Assembly: GCF_900890705.1 (NCBI RefSeq) | Contig: NZ_CAAHFH010000002.1 | Span: forward strand, 1,488,001 to 1,552,000 | DNA length: 64,000 bases | From: Pontiella sulfatireligans | Lineage (GTDB): Bacteria; Verrucomicrobiota; Kiritimatiellia; Kiritimatiellales; Pontiellaceae | Direction of reading: 5' to 3' | The notes under the pieces: model-generated | The model's input: the letters and a program-made list of their open reading frames with translations, nothing else | What the model was told of the DNA's origin: nothing | The model's database searches: none | Shown here: piece by piece, positions 8,059 to 16,758 of the stretch | Layout of the letters: each line of letters starts with the position of its first letter | How positions within the stretch are numbered: position 1 is the first letter of the stretch | Position numbers and translations under genes: made by a program

Positions 8059-9705
8059 CTAAAACCAAGTCAGGGTTTGGATGGAGCGAGCGGGCGTTTT
8101 GAGTTTTAGGAAGCGGTTGCCGCAACGGACTTCGAATGAACGGTCGTCCTTGTTCTGGTTGCAGACCACCAGGGCCTGCGAGCCGTCCGGACGCTGCACA
8201 GCCAGCACGAGAATATTTCCGCCGCCGTTTTTCACGATGTGGTGCAAGCGCACGGAACCGGGGCGTACGGCGCGAGAGACATGGGCCATGCAATAGAACT
8301 CGCGTTCAAACTTGGCACTGTTCCAGGTATCCGTATTCACGGTTACTAGACCGACGGCCAGCGAATCGTCGCGCGTGGTCGGTCCATGTTTATGATCAAG
8401 CGCAAGGTTCCACTGCAAGCCGACTGATGCGCCAGCGGCGAGGCCGCCGAGCCAGTTGTGCTTGAGTCCCCACGCGCAATCGCCCAGCCAGCCTTTCTTG
8501 GTTTCGTCACGCCAGCCGGTCGCTTCGGTGCAGTAGATTTTCTTGTCCGGCAGCTCCAGGGCCAGTTTTTCGTATAACCGCTTCATCTCCATCGCGCTGC
8601 CGGAATAGCAGTGCCAGGCCGATCCGGCCACGTATTGACCGGCGACGGGATCGGAACAAATCTTTTTCACCAGTTCAAACGGATCCATCTTGGCATCGCC
8701 GCCGATCACCTTTTTGTCGTTTGGATGCAGCAACCAGTTGTGGTCATGCACGAAGATTTCCGTTCCCAGTCCAGCGGCCATAATCTTCGGGCCAAGCGTC
8801 CGCACCAACCCGATCTGATCGTCCACGGTCATTCGCATGCAGGGATAGGCCGCGGCATCAAACTGCGGCTCGTTCTGCAAGGTGACGGCATTGACCGTCA
8901 CGCCTTCGGCGGCATAGCCCTTAATGAAGTTCACAAAATAATCAGCGTAAGCATCGAAGCATTCCGGCTTGAGGCGATTGGTTTTCCCAGCAGCTTTTTC
9001 TTCGGCGGAAATACCGTTCAGGTCGCCGTTGCTTTTCATCCAGGCGGGCGCACTCCAGGGGCTGCCGACGATGCGGATAGACGGATTGATGGCCTTGGCC
9101 TCGCGGAGCATTGGAATAATGTATTCCTTGTCGTGGCCGATGGAAAACCGGGCGGGATCATCTTGATAGGTATAGCTCGTCCCGGTTGCCGTATAGTCCG
9201 ATGAACCGACCGGGCGACGCAGCATCGAAAAGCCCGCGCCCTCTTCCGAGAAAAAGCGCTGCATCACGAAGGTGTACAGCTGCGGGTTCTTTTCCTTCAG
9301 TTGCGCAAGCACCCATGCCGAGGAGTCGGTCATGGAAGCACCAAGCCCCTGAATCGTCTGGTAGGTGCGTTCCGGGTTGATGACGATGGAACGGTCAGCT
9401 CCGATGGATTCGTTCTGAAATTCCAGAGGGGGTTGTTCGGCGAGCAGCATATAGTCATTATCCTGATCAACGCCATACTGCTCCAGCTTTTGCTCGCGTT
9501 TGGAGCCATCATCGAGTCGCGTTTGCCAAACGCGCACCGTCTGCGCCTCGACTGATAGAGCCATCAGCGCATAACAAAGCAGAATATAACCGTTGCAAAA
9601 AAGCAGGCGGGACGCCTGCGGTACGTATCGCAGGTGTCCCGCCTGCCCGCAACGGCCCCACCGTTTCAGATGATTCTCAATTTCCGCTGTCAGCAAAGCG
9701 CACAC
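8059..9705 (-). CDS. GH30 family glycoside hydrolase
   Basis: The 548-codon frame encodes a GH30 (glucosylceramidase-like) enzyme. Visible are QGLGASMTDSSA, the acid/base Glu in VTLQNEPQF (about residue 279 of the frame), the nucleophile Glu in YCTEATGW (about 394) and a C-terminal beta-domain ending NRFLKLKTPARSIQTLTWF. GH30 members act on beta-linked glucans, xylans or fucosides; the substrate cannot be read here. The start is uncertain. GTG 9705 has a strong GGGGGAG RBS, but the frame then runs through a 44-bp palindrome followed by six T, which looks like a terminator. The signal-peptide-like LLCYALMALSVEAQ follows that palindrome, so translation may begin nearer 9560-9600. Confidence 0.85.
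   Translation of the reverse strand: MCALLTAEIENHLKRWGRCGQAGHLRYVPQASRLLFCNGYILLCYALMALSVEAQTVRVWQTRLDDGSKREQKLEQYGVDQDNDYMLLAEQPPLEFQNESIGADRSIVINPERTYQTIQGLGASMTDSSAWVLAQLKEKNPQLYTFVMQRFFSEEGAGFSMLRRPVGSSDYTATGTSYTYQDDPARFSIGHDKEYIIPMLREAKAINPSIRIVGSPWSAPAWMKSNGDLNGISAEEKAAGKTNRLKPECFDAYADYFVNFIKGYAAEGVTVNAVTLQNEPQFDAAAYPCMRMTVDDQIGLVRTLGPKIMAAGLGTEIFVHDHNWLLHPNDKKVIGGDAKMDPFELVKKICSDPVAGQYVAGSAWHCYSGSAMEMKRLYEKLALELPDKKIYCTEATGWRDETKKGWLGDCAWGLKHNWLGGLAAGASVGLQWNLALDHKHGPTTRDDSLAVGLVTVNTDTWNSAKFEREFYCMAHVSRAVRPGSVRLHHIVKNGGGNILVLAVQRPDGSQALVVCNQNKDDRSFEVRCGNRFLKLKTPARSIQTLTWF
9597..9646 (-). terminator. 44-bp near-perfect palindrome followed by T6
   Basis: Arms 9603-9624 and 9625-9646 pair with two mismatches (GCAGGCGGGAC...GCGGTAC and its inverse). 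On the minus strand the stem is followed at once by six T. This fits an intrinsic terminator between the esterase gene (9708-12659) and the GH30 gene. It also lies inside the open frame of the GH30 gene, and its sequence resembles a dispersed repeat rather than an ordinary terminator. Confidence 0.6.
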
Positions 9706-9707
9706 CT

Positions 9708-12659
9708 TTACTCCCCCATGATACGCAGACGGATGTATTCGTTGGTTTTTCCCGCGGTTGTAATTTCGTTGGTAACCGCTTCGAAGTCATCGTTGATATA
9801 GCCGGCTGCAGGTGCAGCTGAATAGCCGCTGTTCGTCCAGATACCGGAGAGCAGATCGTCGGTCAATTCCAAGGAATAGAGAAGTCCATTACCAGATGTG
9901 GTGCGGCGCACATGAATGTACTCCAACCCACCGCCGGACATTCCAAAGGTCGGAAGCATCCCGATGTCGGCGGAATTCGTCGGGTCGCCGCCAAGACCGT
10001 ATTCATAGAGGTTGCTCAGCTGATCGCCATCGTCGTTGCCGTCCGACCCTTCTGAAAGGTCGTACGATTCCGCCCATAATCCATAAGAAAGATTGAAGAC
10101 CCGGCTTAAATGCCGCGAAGCCTCGAACAGGGTCGGAAGGTGCATTGGCCGTCCGCTGTTGAAGAAGGCGTGTACCTCGTCGCGGTAGATCAAGGCGGTC
10201 GCGTTTCCGTTGGCCTCGACCATTTTCTCCGCAAACTGGAGGCTTTGCTGATGCTCAATCGTCGTGTCGGCCGACCCATGCAGCAGCAACGTGTCGGGCG
10301 GATGGGTTCGCACGTTCAGCGCGGCGGAATTAGCAGCCAGCGACGGTATATCCTGTTCGAAGCTGGTTCCGCCGCCGAAGCCGTACGGCGGCACCCGGTT
10401 GACAAAATCATAGAGACCGTTCAAGCCGATATAGCAAGTGATGTTGGTGTTGGCCTGGGCGACCAACGCCGAGGTCGGCGTGCCAGCCGATCCGCCGTAG
10501 AGCCCCATCCGGGATGTGTCGACTCCGTACTCCGTCGCATGATCGATCACATACTGGATCGCCAGCGAAATATCGTTCGTTGCCTTGGTAAAGGTTCCTT
10601 CGGAATTGTCCTGGCTGCGCCAGGAGACATTAGCCACAGCCACGCCCAGCTTTTCGGCGAAGTAGTAGGCCATGTTGGCAACCAGAATATCAGAGCGCGC
10701 CCAAGTTCCGGAATCGCCGCCCGACCAGCCGCCGCCATGCACCCAGAACATGACCGGGCATGGGTCGGCCGTGGCCGGAATATGCAGTTCGAGCGGAAGG
10801 ATGTGCGGATCGCCGTTGTCGTGGTACACGGTCGCCATCGGATCGACTAGCGTGATGGCAACGGGATAGGAAACCCCGTTGTCCAAGATAAATGAAAAGG
10901 TTTCGCGCGAGATGGTCTTGTAGGAAATGCCGCCCGCCGACACCACGTTGGTCGGGATTTCGCACATCACCAGCTGGCCTGGCGCAAACGCCGTTGCAGG
11001 AATAAAGGTGAACACCGTATTGGAGGCCGAAGCCGTCCACTGCCCCGTTGCCCGCGCCCACGCATTGCTTTCCGGCAGGCCGTCGAGACCACCGACTCCA
11101 ACGATTACATTCGAGATGCTGCCGACATCCATCGCTTCGCTGAAGGTGACCTGAATGGGTGTTCCGACCGGCACCTCATAACCTGTCGGCTGAAAGTCGT
11201 CCACCAGAATGGCCTGCTCGGTGGCTACCTCGTATTTAGCCGAGAGTTCCTCCCAAACGGCTTGGCGTTCTGCCTCACTCAACGCACGATCATAGATTCT
11301 AATTTCAGCGATATCGCATTCCATCGCTCCATTCAGGATGTCGGTGTTGGGTGCATTGAACATGCCGATAACGATGTCGCGGTCGCTCCGCTCCAACGTG
11401 AAGGGGTTGGTTCCTTTGGTTTCCGGACTCTCAAGCAAGCTGCTGCGCAACGCCATCGTTCCAGTGTCGTCACCATCGTCATAATAGTTCGCATTGAGCA
11501 GCACGAAGCCGTCGCCCAGCAGCGCGGTTCCGCCATCCACTTGGTTCCAATTGCCGTTGCCGACGATGAATCCATACGTGCCGTCTGGTTTTGTGCGAAT
11601 CGTCCAGCCGGACTTGTGATCCGCTCCGGTCAGGAACGTCCCGAGGAAACCTCCATAGGCGCTGAAGTCGCCACCGGTCGTGCGCCCAACCGTAAACACG
11701 GTAAACTCCCCTTCGAATTGGAGGTTGGACGCGGTGTTTCCCAACGACAGGAAATCATCGGATCCGTCGAAGTGGACCACGAGGTGGCCCGGCCACGCCT
11801 CGTAGAGCAGCGCCGGGCGCTTTGAAACCGCTGGTTGCACTGCATCGAAGGTTCCGGGTGATGCGAGATTGGTCCAAATGGGAACCCCGCTGTCGAGACC
11901 GATGCCATTGGCGGCATCGAACCACACAACAGGTTCCAGCAGTCCAGACGGGAGAAAGTTGATAGAAGCATCGTGAACGGCGTAGGTGTAGGTGTTGGTA
12001 AGTGCTTCCGGCGTCGCTCGGCTCCCAAACTGAACCGCACCGAAGCCCAGCCGGATCCGGTCGTTCTCAAACGTCTTGAGACTCCCCGATTCAATATAGT
12101 CGTAGATGCCGTCGTTGTTGAAATCCAATCCGAGTTCATACAGATGCACATGGCCATTGATCGCATCCACCCCGTCCTCGAAATTGGAGGCTAGGGTAAT
12201 GTTGACGGCATAGTCCACCATCCGGTCGGCATCGGCGGCGGCGCCAAGCGTGGCATTGGTGGTTATGGTGCCCGCCTGGGCAATCGTGACCGGAGCACCA
12301 GACGCGCTGGCGACCGAAATGCGAGCCAGCAACGAGAACCCTGCGGTGCCCAGGTTCGGTACCGTTGGGAAGAAGGTTCCCGAAGGGTTGGCCAACCCGA
12401 GCACAACCTGGTCGTTCCACGTGTTCGGATAGGCAGAAGCACTCATCGTCATCGATCCTGAAATGCCGATCAGCTGGTTGGACGCCAGCCCGCCGGCAAT
12501 GGTCGAGTCCATCAAAGCGATGCCCTGCGCCGACTTTTGGGAAAAAGATGTAGTCGGGGTTGCTGCCGCAGCCACCGTACCATTGCCCGAAGCAATAACC
12601 GCCGCCGAAACCGACCTTGCCAAAAGCCCGGCCAACCCGATAATCATCTGAAATTTCAT
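9708..12659 (-). CDS. Large secreted modular esterase (LamG-like, Ig-like, alpha/beta hydrolase, C-terminal module)
   Basis: This 983-residue protein has a signal peptide (to ...SVSA), an N-terminal beta-rich region and a LamG/concanavalin-like domain (about 245-480, WFDAANGIGL to AEIRIYDRALSEAE). An Ig-like segment (about 490-600) precedes an alpha/beta hydrolase (about 600-850). The hydrolase has the oxyanion motif WVHGGGW, nucleophile elbow GGSAGT, acid-region LLLHGSADTT and a catalytic His in VHAFF. Residues about 857-983 are the shared C-terminal module (DGDQLSNLYEYGLGGDPTN ... NEYIRLRI). The family suggests de-O-acylation of polysaccharide. The start follows GGAGTAGCG and lies 2 nt after the upstream gene, so they are co-transcribed. 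Confidence 0.8.
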   Translation of the reverse strand: MKFQMIIGLAGLLARSVSAAVIASGNGTVAAAATPTTSFSQKSAQGIALMDSTIAGGLASNQLIGISGSMTMSASAYPNTWNDQVVLGLANPSGTFFPTVPNLGTAGFSLLARISVASASGAPVTIAQAGTITTNATLGAAADADRMVDYAVNITLASNFEDGVDAINGHVHLYELGLDFNNDGIYDYIESGSLKTFENDRIRLGFGAVQFGSRATPEALTNTYTYAVHDASINFLPSGLLEPVVWFDAANGIGLDSGVPIWTNLASPGTFDAVQPAVSKRPALLYEAWPGHLVVHFDGSDDFLSLGNTASNLQFEGEFTVFTVGRTTGGDFSAYGGFLGTFLTGADHKSGWTIRTKPDGTYGFIVGNGNWNQVDGGTALLGDGFVLLNANYYDDGDDTGTMALRSSLLESPETKGTNPFTLERSDRDIVIGMFNAPNTDILNGAMECDIAEIRIYDRALSEAERQAVWEELSAKYEVATEQAILVDDFQPTGYEVPVGTPIQVTFSEAMDVGSISNVIVGVGGLDGLPESNAWARATGQWTASASNTVFTFIPATAFAPGQLVMCEIPTNVVSAGGISYKTISRETFSFILDNGVSYPVAITLVDPMATVYHDNGDPHILPLELHIPATADPCPVMFWVHGGGWSGGDSGTWARSDILVANMAYYFAEKLGVAVANVSWRSQDNSEGTFTKATNDISLAIQYVIDHATEYGVDTSRMGLYGGSAGTPTSALVAQANTNITCYIGLNGLYDFVNRVPPYGFGGGTSFEQDIPSLAANSAALNVRTHPPDTLLLHGSADTTIEHQQSLQFAEKMVEANGNATALIYRDEVHAFFNSGRPMHLPTLFEASRHLSRVFNLSYGLWAESYDLSEGSDGNDDGDQLSNLYEYGLGGDPTNSADIGMLPTFGMSGGGLEYIHVRRTTSGNGLLYSLELTDDLLSGIWTNSGYSAAPAAGYINDDFEAVTNEITTAGKTNEYIRLRIMGE

Positions 12660-12661
12660 CG

Positions 12662-15600
12662 CTACTCCGTGGTGATTATAAGCCGGATAAACTCGTTGGT
12701 TTTTCCAGAGATTGGAACTTCGTTGGTGACCGCCTCGAACATTCCGTCAATGTCGCCCGCGCCGGTTTCCGTGTAGCCGGAGTTTGTCCAGATGCCGGAT
12801 ATGAGTTGATCGGTCAGCTCAAGGTAATAGGTCAGGCGACTATCGATGGCGGTTCGGCGTGGATAGACATATTCAAACACGTTACCCGAGCTTCCAAAAG
12901 TTGGAAGGTGACCATCAACAAAACCATTGGTGGGGTCTCCCCCGAGACCATATTCACTAAGGTTAACCAGACCATCGTTGTCATCATCGTCATCCTGTCC
13001 GCCAACCAGGCTATACGGAGCCGCCCAGAGGTCATAGGCCGACCCCGAGTAGACCAATGCCAAGTCGTTACCATCGCCACCGGAGTGGCTAAGCGTATAG
13101 ACGGTGGAGCCAATTATATTGGTTGAAGCAAACGAACCTGAAATCGATCCTGAGCCCACATTGTCAATCAGCAAGATTTCTGACGGCTGGTTCGTCGCTG
13201 CGGAAAGGTCAACGATCAACGAGCCGTTCAGCGCAACATTCTTGGCTGCAGCCGACTGCATCGGGGAAACTGTGCTGTTTTCGTCCGCCGTCCAGCGCAG
13301 GATTGCTCCCGGGCCCAGGGCCAGATTGCCCCCAATGGAAATCGACGAGCCCGACCCGATCATATCCATGAGTGAATATCCGCCTCCAGCGGCAGCAATG
13401 GCGGTATAGCTACCAAACGAAACCGTCCCTTCTTCGATGGAAAAGAGATTGGTAATTCCGGAGCCGCCGGCTCCGAACTCAAAGTTTCCGCCGACCGTCA
13501 GGGAGCCGCCCTGAAGCCGGATTCCGAGAGCAGACCCTGCCGCCTTGAAGGATACCGCGCCGTTGGTCGGGTAGACTCCGTTGTTGAGTATTTCGAGCGA
13601 TCCTCCAGAAACAATGTCCAGATAGGCCTGGCCGCCGTCAAGACGAAGATTGCCAACCTGGTTCCCGGCGGCATCGACCGTGACCACATCCTGAAACTTC
13701 AGTAAAACGCGATCGAGATAATCGGGCGTATCATCAACAGACCAGGTCGCTTCGTTGGTCCAATTCCCGCTATCCACACTTTGGATTTCCTCGTAGGTCG
13801 GCGGATTCAGACGGGCAAAATCGATGCGGTTGTACGACAGGGCCGGCAGCGTGCCCGTGTAGCTGTTCGACGCGATGTTGAAGCTGACCGCGATCGACTG
13901 ATTGGTACCCCACTGCCCAATGGCTTCGATCAACGATAATCCACTCGCTGGAACTGCCGCATCGACACCCGCTGTATCGAAGGTGATTTCGATCTGCTGA
14001 TCGGATTCGGTTTTGTTGATGAGATAGAACATATACTCGGCATCCGTCGCAGCCGCAAAGCCATAGACATTGGCATGGGAGGAGGACGACCCCAGCATGG
14101 TTGCCCCCTGCGCAGGTGCAAGCATTTCAAAGCCTGCAGCACTTGGATTGAAGCGGTTTCCATTATAGGGATCGAACAGCGACTGCTCGCCGGTGGAAGC
14201 TCCCTGCTGACGGGAGTTGTCCCAGAAAGCGGAGCGGTCGTAGTTGCCGATAAAAAGCTCCTGCAGGAAGTCGATCACCACAAGGTTGACCGTATAGCGA
14301 TTGAATCCTTCAATATACTGGTTTTTACCAATGCCATACTCATTGTTGGCCATCAGCAGATCAGGATAGCCTGCGTCCGCAGCTGCAGCCCGCAATGTAT
14401 CGGCCAGATCGCGGTGGGTGCGTGCCCGGCGGTGATCGATAAGCGGAAATTCGGTCTTCCAGTCATCGTAGTCCCACACCGACATATCGCCGTCGCCGCC
14501 GTAAGGCCACTTGGAATGGAACTCGACGCCATCGACCCAGCCCCCCGCGACAGCCAGCAATTCCAACAGGTTGTCAGAGGTGATATTGTTGTTGTTCCAA
14601 TAGACTCGGATGTTTGGATCCACCGCCTTCATGGCCTGGGCATACTGCACAAAAAACCCCGCACCTTCGGTCACGCTGGCCACGCCATCATCAAGCAGGC
14701 AGAGTTCCCACATGTCTTCGTTGCCGATATAATACTCGGCTCCGGGATAGCCGGAATCCTTGACATACTGAACACAATTGGAGGCACGTTTTATGCCCTC
14801 TTCCAAGGTTCGGAACTTGCTGCCGGAAAGCCAGTTGATGCCCACGTGCGGAATCATATTGGCGGCATCGCAGAAAGCGAGGTATTCATCGAGACCCATC
14901 CACTCACTAGGCGGATTTACGGGAATCGAACTGGAATAAACCGGATCCCAGGAATCCGCGGTAATGCCGCCCGACGGATTCTGCCAGTCGTAGGTCTTGG
15001 TGGTGGAACCCCCGGGATAGCGCATAAAACCGATGTTGTTGGTTGCGGCCCAGGCCGCCTTGCTGCCGTCGGCATAAATTGAATCGCGCGCATCGTCGTA
15101 CCGGCAGTGCATACCGACCAACTTATCGCTGATGGTCCACTTCTGATCTGCGGGATCGACCGTTACGGCGATGGTGCCATCCGTGCTCGGAGCCGGATTA
15201 TAGACTCCGTCCACTGCAATGTTATCGATGTAGGTTGCTCCAGATCCACCGGATACCGCGATTTCAAACACGGCATGCTGCCCATTGGAAAGGGTTCGGT
15301 CTGCCACCACATACGAATTAAGATCCGCATCAAAGTCGGCATAGTCATCATAGCCTGTCAGGCCGGAACCCGGTGAATTAGTCCAAAGTCCGAGAACGGT
15401 ACCCGGAGCCAGACCCAGGCCTCCCTCCTTGTAGCTGATCTGAAGTATTTCAGGGGAGTTGGAAAAAGGAGCGGTCGCATCTGCCATAACCGCATGAAAC
15501 ACCATGGAGCTTCCGGCTCCTGTGTCGTTTGTGATCGCGATCTGAAGCGCATCCGATTGCCCAATGGAAAACGCCGATCCCGAATCATGCAAGCCGACCT

Positions 15601-15850
15601 CATCCGCAAAGCCGGAATATTGCGAACCAAACGAAAGGTCGATGCTGCCCCGGTCCCATTTGTTCGCATAGCCCGAGTTGTCCACTTCGGTCAGCACCGC
15701 ACCGAACCCGGCCCGTCCGGGCACCTGCAGCGAAATATCCGGCGGCGGGCCCCACGAAGTGCGCGTCCAGCCGACAAACAATTCCGCGGCCTGCGTCGCT
15801 CCGGCACACAAGATGCCCATGCATATGATTGGTTTCACACTTCTTATCAT
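12662..15850 (-). CDS. Secreted GH-A-like glycoside hydrolase with beta-helix-like and C-terminal modules
   Basis: I start this 1062-residue protein at ATG 15850 because a signal peptide (to ...GATQA) follows; an extension to 15880 reaches the terminator. Order: N-terminal jelly-roll-like module ending in YIDNIAVDGVY (about 25-230); TIM-barrel hydrolase (about 235-650) with RYPGG, candidate acid/base Glu in YYIGNEDMW and nucleophile Glu in ANNEYG; a repeat-rich beta-helix-like region (about 650-920, GNWTNEATW to GGDGNDLALVY); the C-terminal module (about 930-1062). The barrel resembles GH51/GH39/GH79-type retaining enzymes, but I cannot fix the family. It is paralogous to the proteins at 24379 and 19027, but only it has the beta-helix insert. 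Confidence 0.75.
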   Translation of the reverse strand: MIRSVKPIICMGILCAGATQAAELFVGWTRTSWGPPPDISLQVPGRAGFGAVLTEVDNSGYANKWDRGSIDLSFGSQYSGFADEVGLHDSGSAFSIGQSDALQIAITNDTGAGSSMVFHAVMADATAPFSNSPEILQISYKEGGLGLAPGTVLGLWTNSPGSGLTGYDDYADFDADLNSYVVADRTLSNGQHAVFEIAVSGGSGATYIDNIAVDGVYNPAPSTDGTIAVTVDPADQKWTISDKLVGMHCRYDDARDSIYADGSKAAWAATNNIGFMRYPGGSTTKTYDWQNPSGGITADSWDPVYSSSIPVNPPSEWMGLDEYLAFCDAANMIPHVGINWLSGSKFRTLEEGIKRASNCVQYVKDSGYPGAEYYIGNEDMWELCLLDDGVASVTEGAGFFVQYAQAMKAVDPNIRVYWNNNNITSDNLLELLAVAGGWVDGVEFHSKWPYGGDGDMSVWDYDDWKTEFPLIDHRRARTHRDLADTLRAAAADAGYPDLLMANNEYGIGKNQYIEGFNRYTVNLVVIDFLQELFIGNYDRSAFWDNSRQQGASTGEQSLFDPYNGNRFNPSAAGFEMLAPAQGATMLGSSSSHANVYGFAAATDAEYMFYLINKTESDQQIEITFDTAGVDAAVPASGLSLIEAIGQWGTNQSIAVSFNIASNSYTGTLPALSYNRIDFARLNPPTYEEIQSVDSGNWTNEATWSVDDTPDYLDRVLLKFQDVVTVDAAGNQVGNLRLDGGQAYLDIVSGGSLEILNNGVYPTNGAVSFKAAGSALGIRLQGGSLTVGGNFEFGAGGSGITNLFSIEEGTVSFGSYTAIAAAGGGYSLMDMIGSGSSISIGGNLALGPGAILRWTADENSTVSPMQSAAAKNVALNGSLIVDLSAATNQPSEILLIDNVGSGSISGSFASTNIIGSTVYTLSHSGGDGNDLALVYSGSAYDLWAAPYSLVGGQDDDDDNDGLVNLSEYGLGGDPTNGFVDGHLPTFGSSGNVFEYVYPRRTAIDSRLTYYLELTDQLISGIWTNSGYTETGAGDIDGMFEAVTNEVPISGKTNEFIRLIITTE

Positions 15851-15886
15851 TCCAACCGTCCAGACCTTGGGAATTAGCATTCGTTC

Positions 15887-15912
15887 ATAAAAAAGGGCGG
15901 GAATCCCGCCCC
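15887..15912 (-). terminator. Intrinsic terminator after the PEP-CTERM gene
   Basis: On the minus strand the stem GGGCGGG-ATT-CCCGCCC is followed by TTTTTTAT. It lies 21 bp after the stop of the PEP-CTERM gene (15934-16692) and before the GH gene. The equivalent position is occupied by terminators at 21229 and 26910. Confidence 0.9.
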
Positions 15913-15933
15913 TTCGTCAGCCTATGGATTGAT

Positions 15934-16692
15934 TCAAATCGTGAAGAAGCGGCGGGCAACCACCAAACCACCCCCGAACATCACAATAAGCCCCAGCGTA
16001 GCCGGTTCCGGGACCGCTTGAAAGACTCCGTCAATACCCACGTTATCGATCCAGCTTTTACCTACCTGATTAATGCTCGATGTGCTTTCCCATACCCTGA
16101 GTTCGAATGTCGCGGATTCACCAGCGGCAAGTACGTTATCACCGATGTTACCCAGATTCATTGACAAGTCAGTATAGTCATTGGCGTTCGCTGTTGCAGG
16201 TGCTCCCAAATTCGAAATGAAGGCCGTCTGCTTGAGGAATCCGGACGTGATATCACCACTCCCATACAAATCCCACCGAGGAGGTGAACCTGCAAACTCG
16301 CGCCAGGTATCAAACACAAAATTATTGATCACCAGATTGTCTGTAGCGTGGTCGTTGTTGATGGTCACGAAGACGGCAAATGCACTTTGGTCATTCACCC
16401 CCTTCGTCGCTAATCCGCCAAGGAAGGCCGTCGTGCCGGTATTGTCCGCACCGGTGAGGGAGGGACCGAACGTCCCATCGTTGGATCCACTGTCTCCATT
16501 AAACCATTCTGAAGCAGAATTGGTTCCACCGCTATACGTCATAGACCCACTGACATCGGTCCCGACGAATGATGCGGAATTCCCCTGATTTGAAAATGGG
16601 TTGGCCCACTGATCAAACCCTAAAAGCAACTCCGCCTGAACTGCACATACCAACGAGCCAACCGTCAGCAACCCAATTACTATCCTTTTCAT
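15934..16692 (-). CDS. PEP-CTERM protein with jelly-roll-like module
   Basis: This 252-residue protein has a signal peptide (to ...VCAVQA), a beta-rich module (NDGTFGP ... NNFVFDTW ... WIDNVGIDGVF) and a C-terminal PEP-CTERM anchor: VPEPATLG, a hydrophobic stretch, then ARRFF. PEP-CTERM tails are processed by exosortase in species with exopolysaccharide export; no exosortase gene is in this window. AGGAG lies 7 nt before the ATG. It is paralogous to the protein at 21290 and stands between the modular protein at 16759 and an intrinsic terminator, as in the other cassette copies. Confidence 0.9.
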   Translation of the reverse strand: MKRIVIGLLTVGSLVCAVQAELLLGFDQWANPFSNQGNSASFVGTDVSGSMTYSGGTNSASEWFNGDSGSNDGTFGPSLTGADNTGTTAFLGGLATKGVNDQSAFAVFVTINNDHATDNLVINNFVFDTWREFAGSPPRWDLYGSGDITSGFLKQTAFISNLGAPATANANDYTDLSMNLGNIGDNVLAAGESATFELRVWESTSSINQVGKSWIDNVGIDGVFQAVPEPATLGLIVMFGGGLVVARRFFTI

Positions 16693-16758
16693 ACCATGCT
16701 CCTGTTTCTTTCAATTAATGGCAGCAACCAACAAACATGAAGCCTACTGCCGTTCTTT

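Noticed and set aside
7589..8293. Minus-strand frame of 234 codons and other short frames in the repeat block
   Set aside because: They translate the ATCCTGT repeat units and part of the GH30 gene in the wrong frame. There is no conserved protein.
14075..15082. Plus-strand frame of 335 codons opposite the 12662 hydrolase
   Set aside because: It is antisense to the barrel domain with its RYPGG, GNED and NNEYG motifs, and shows no features of its own.
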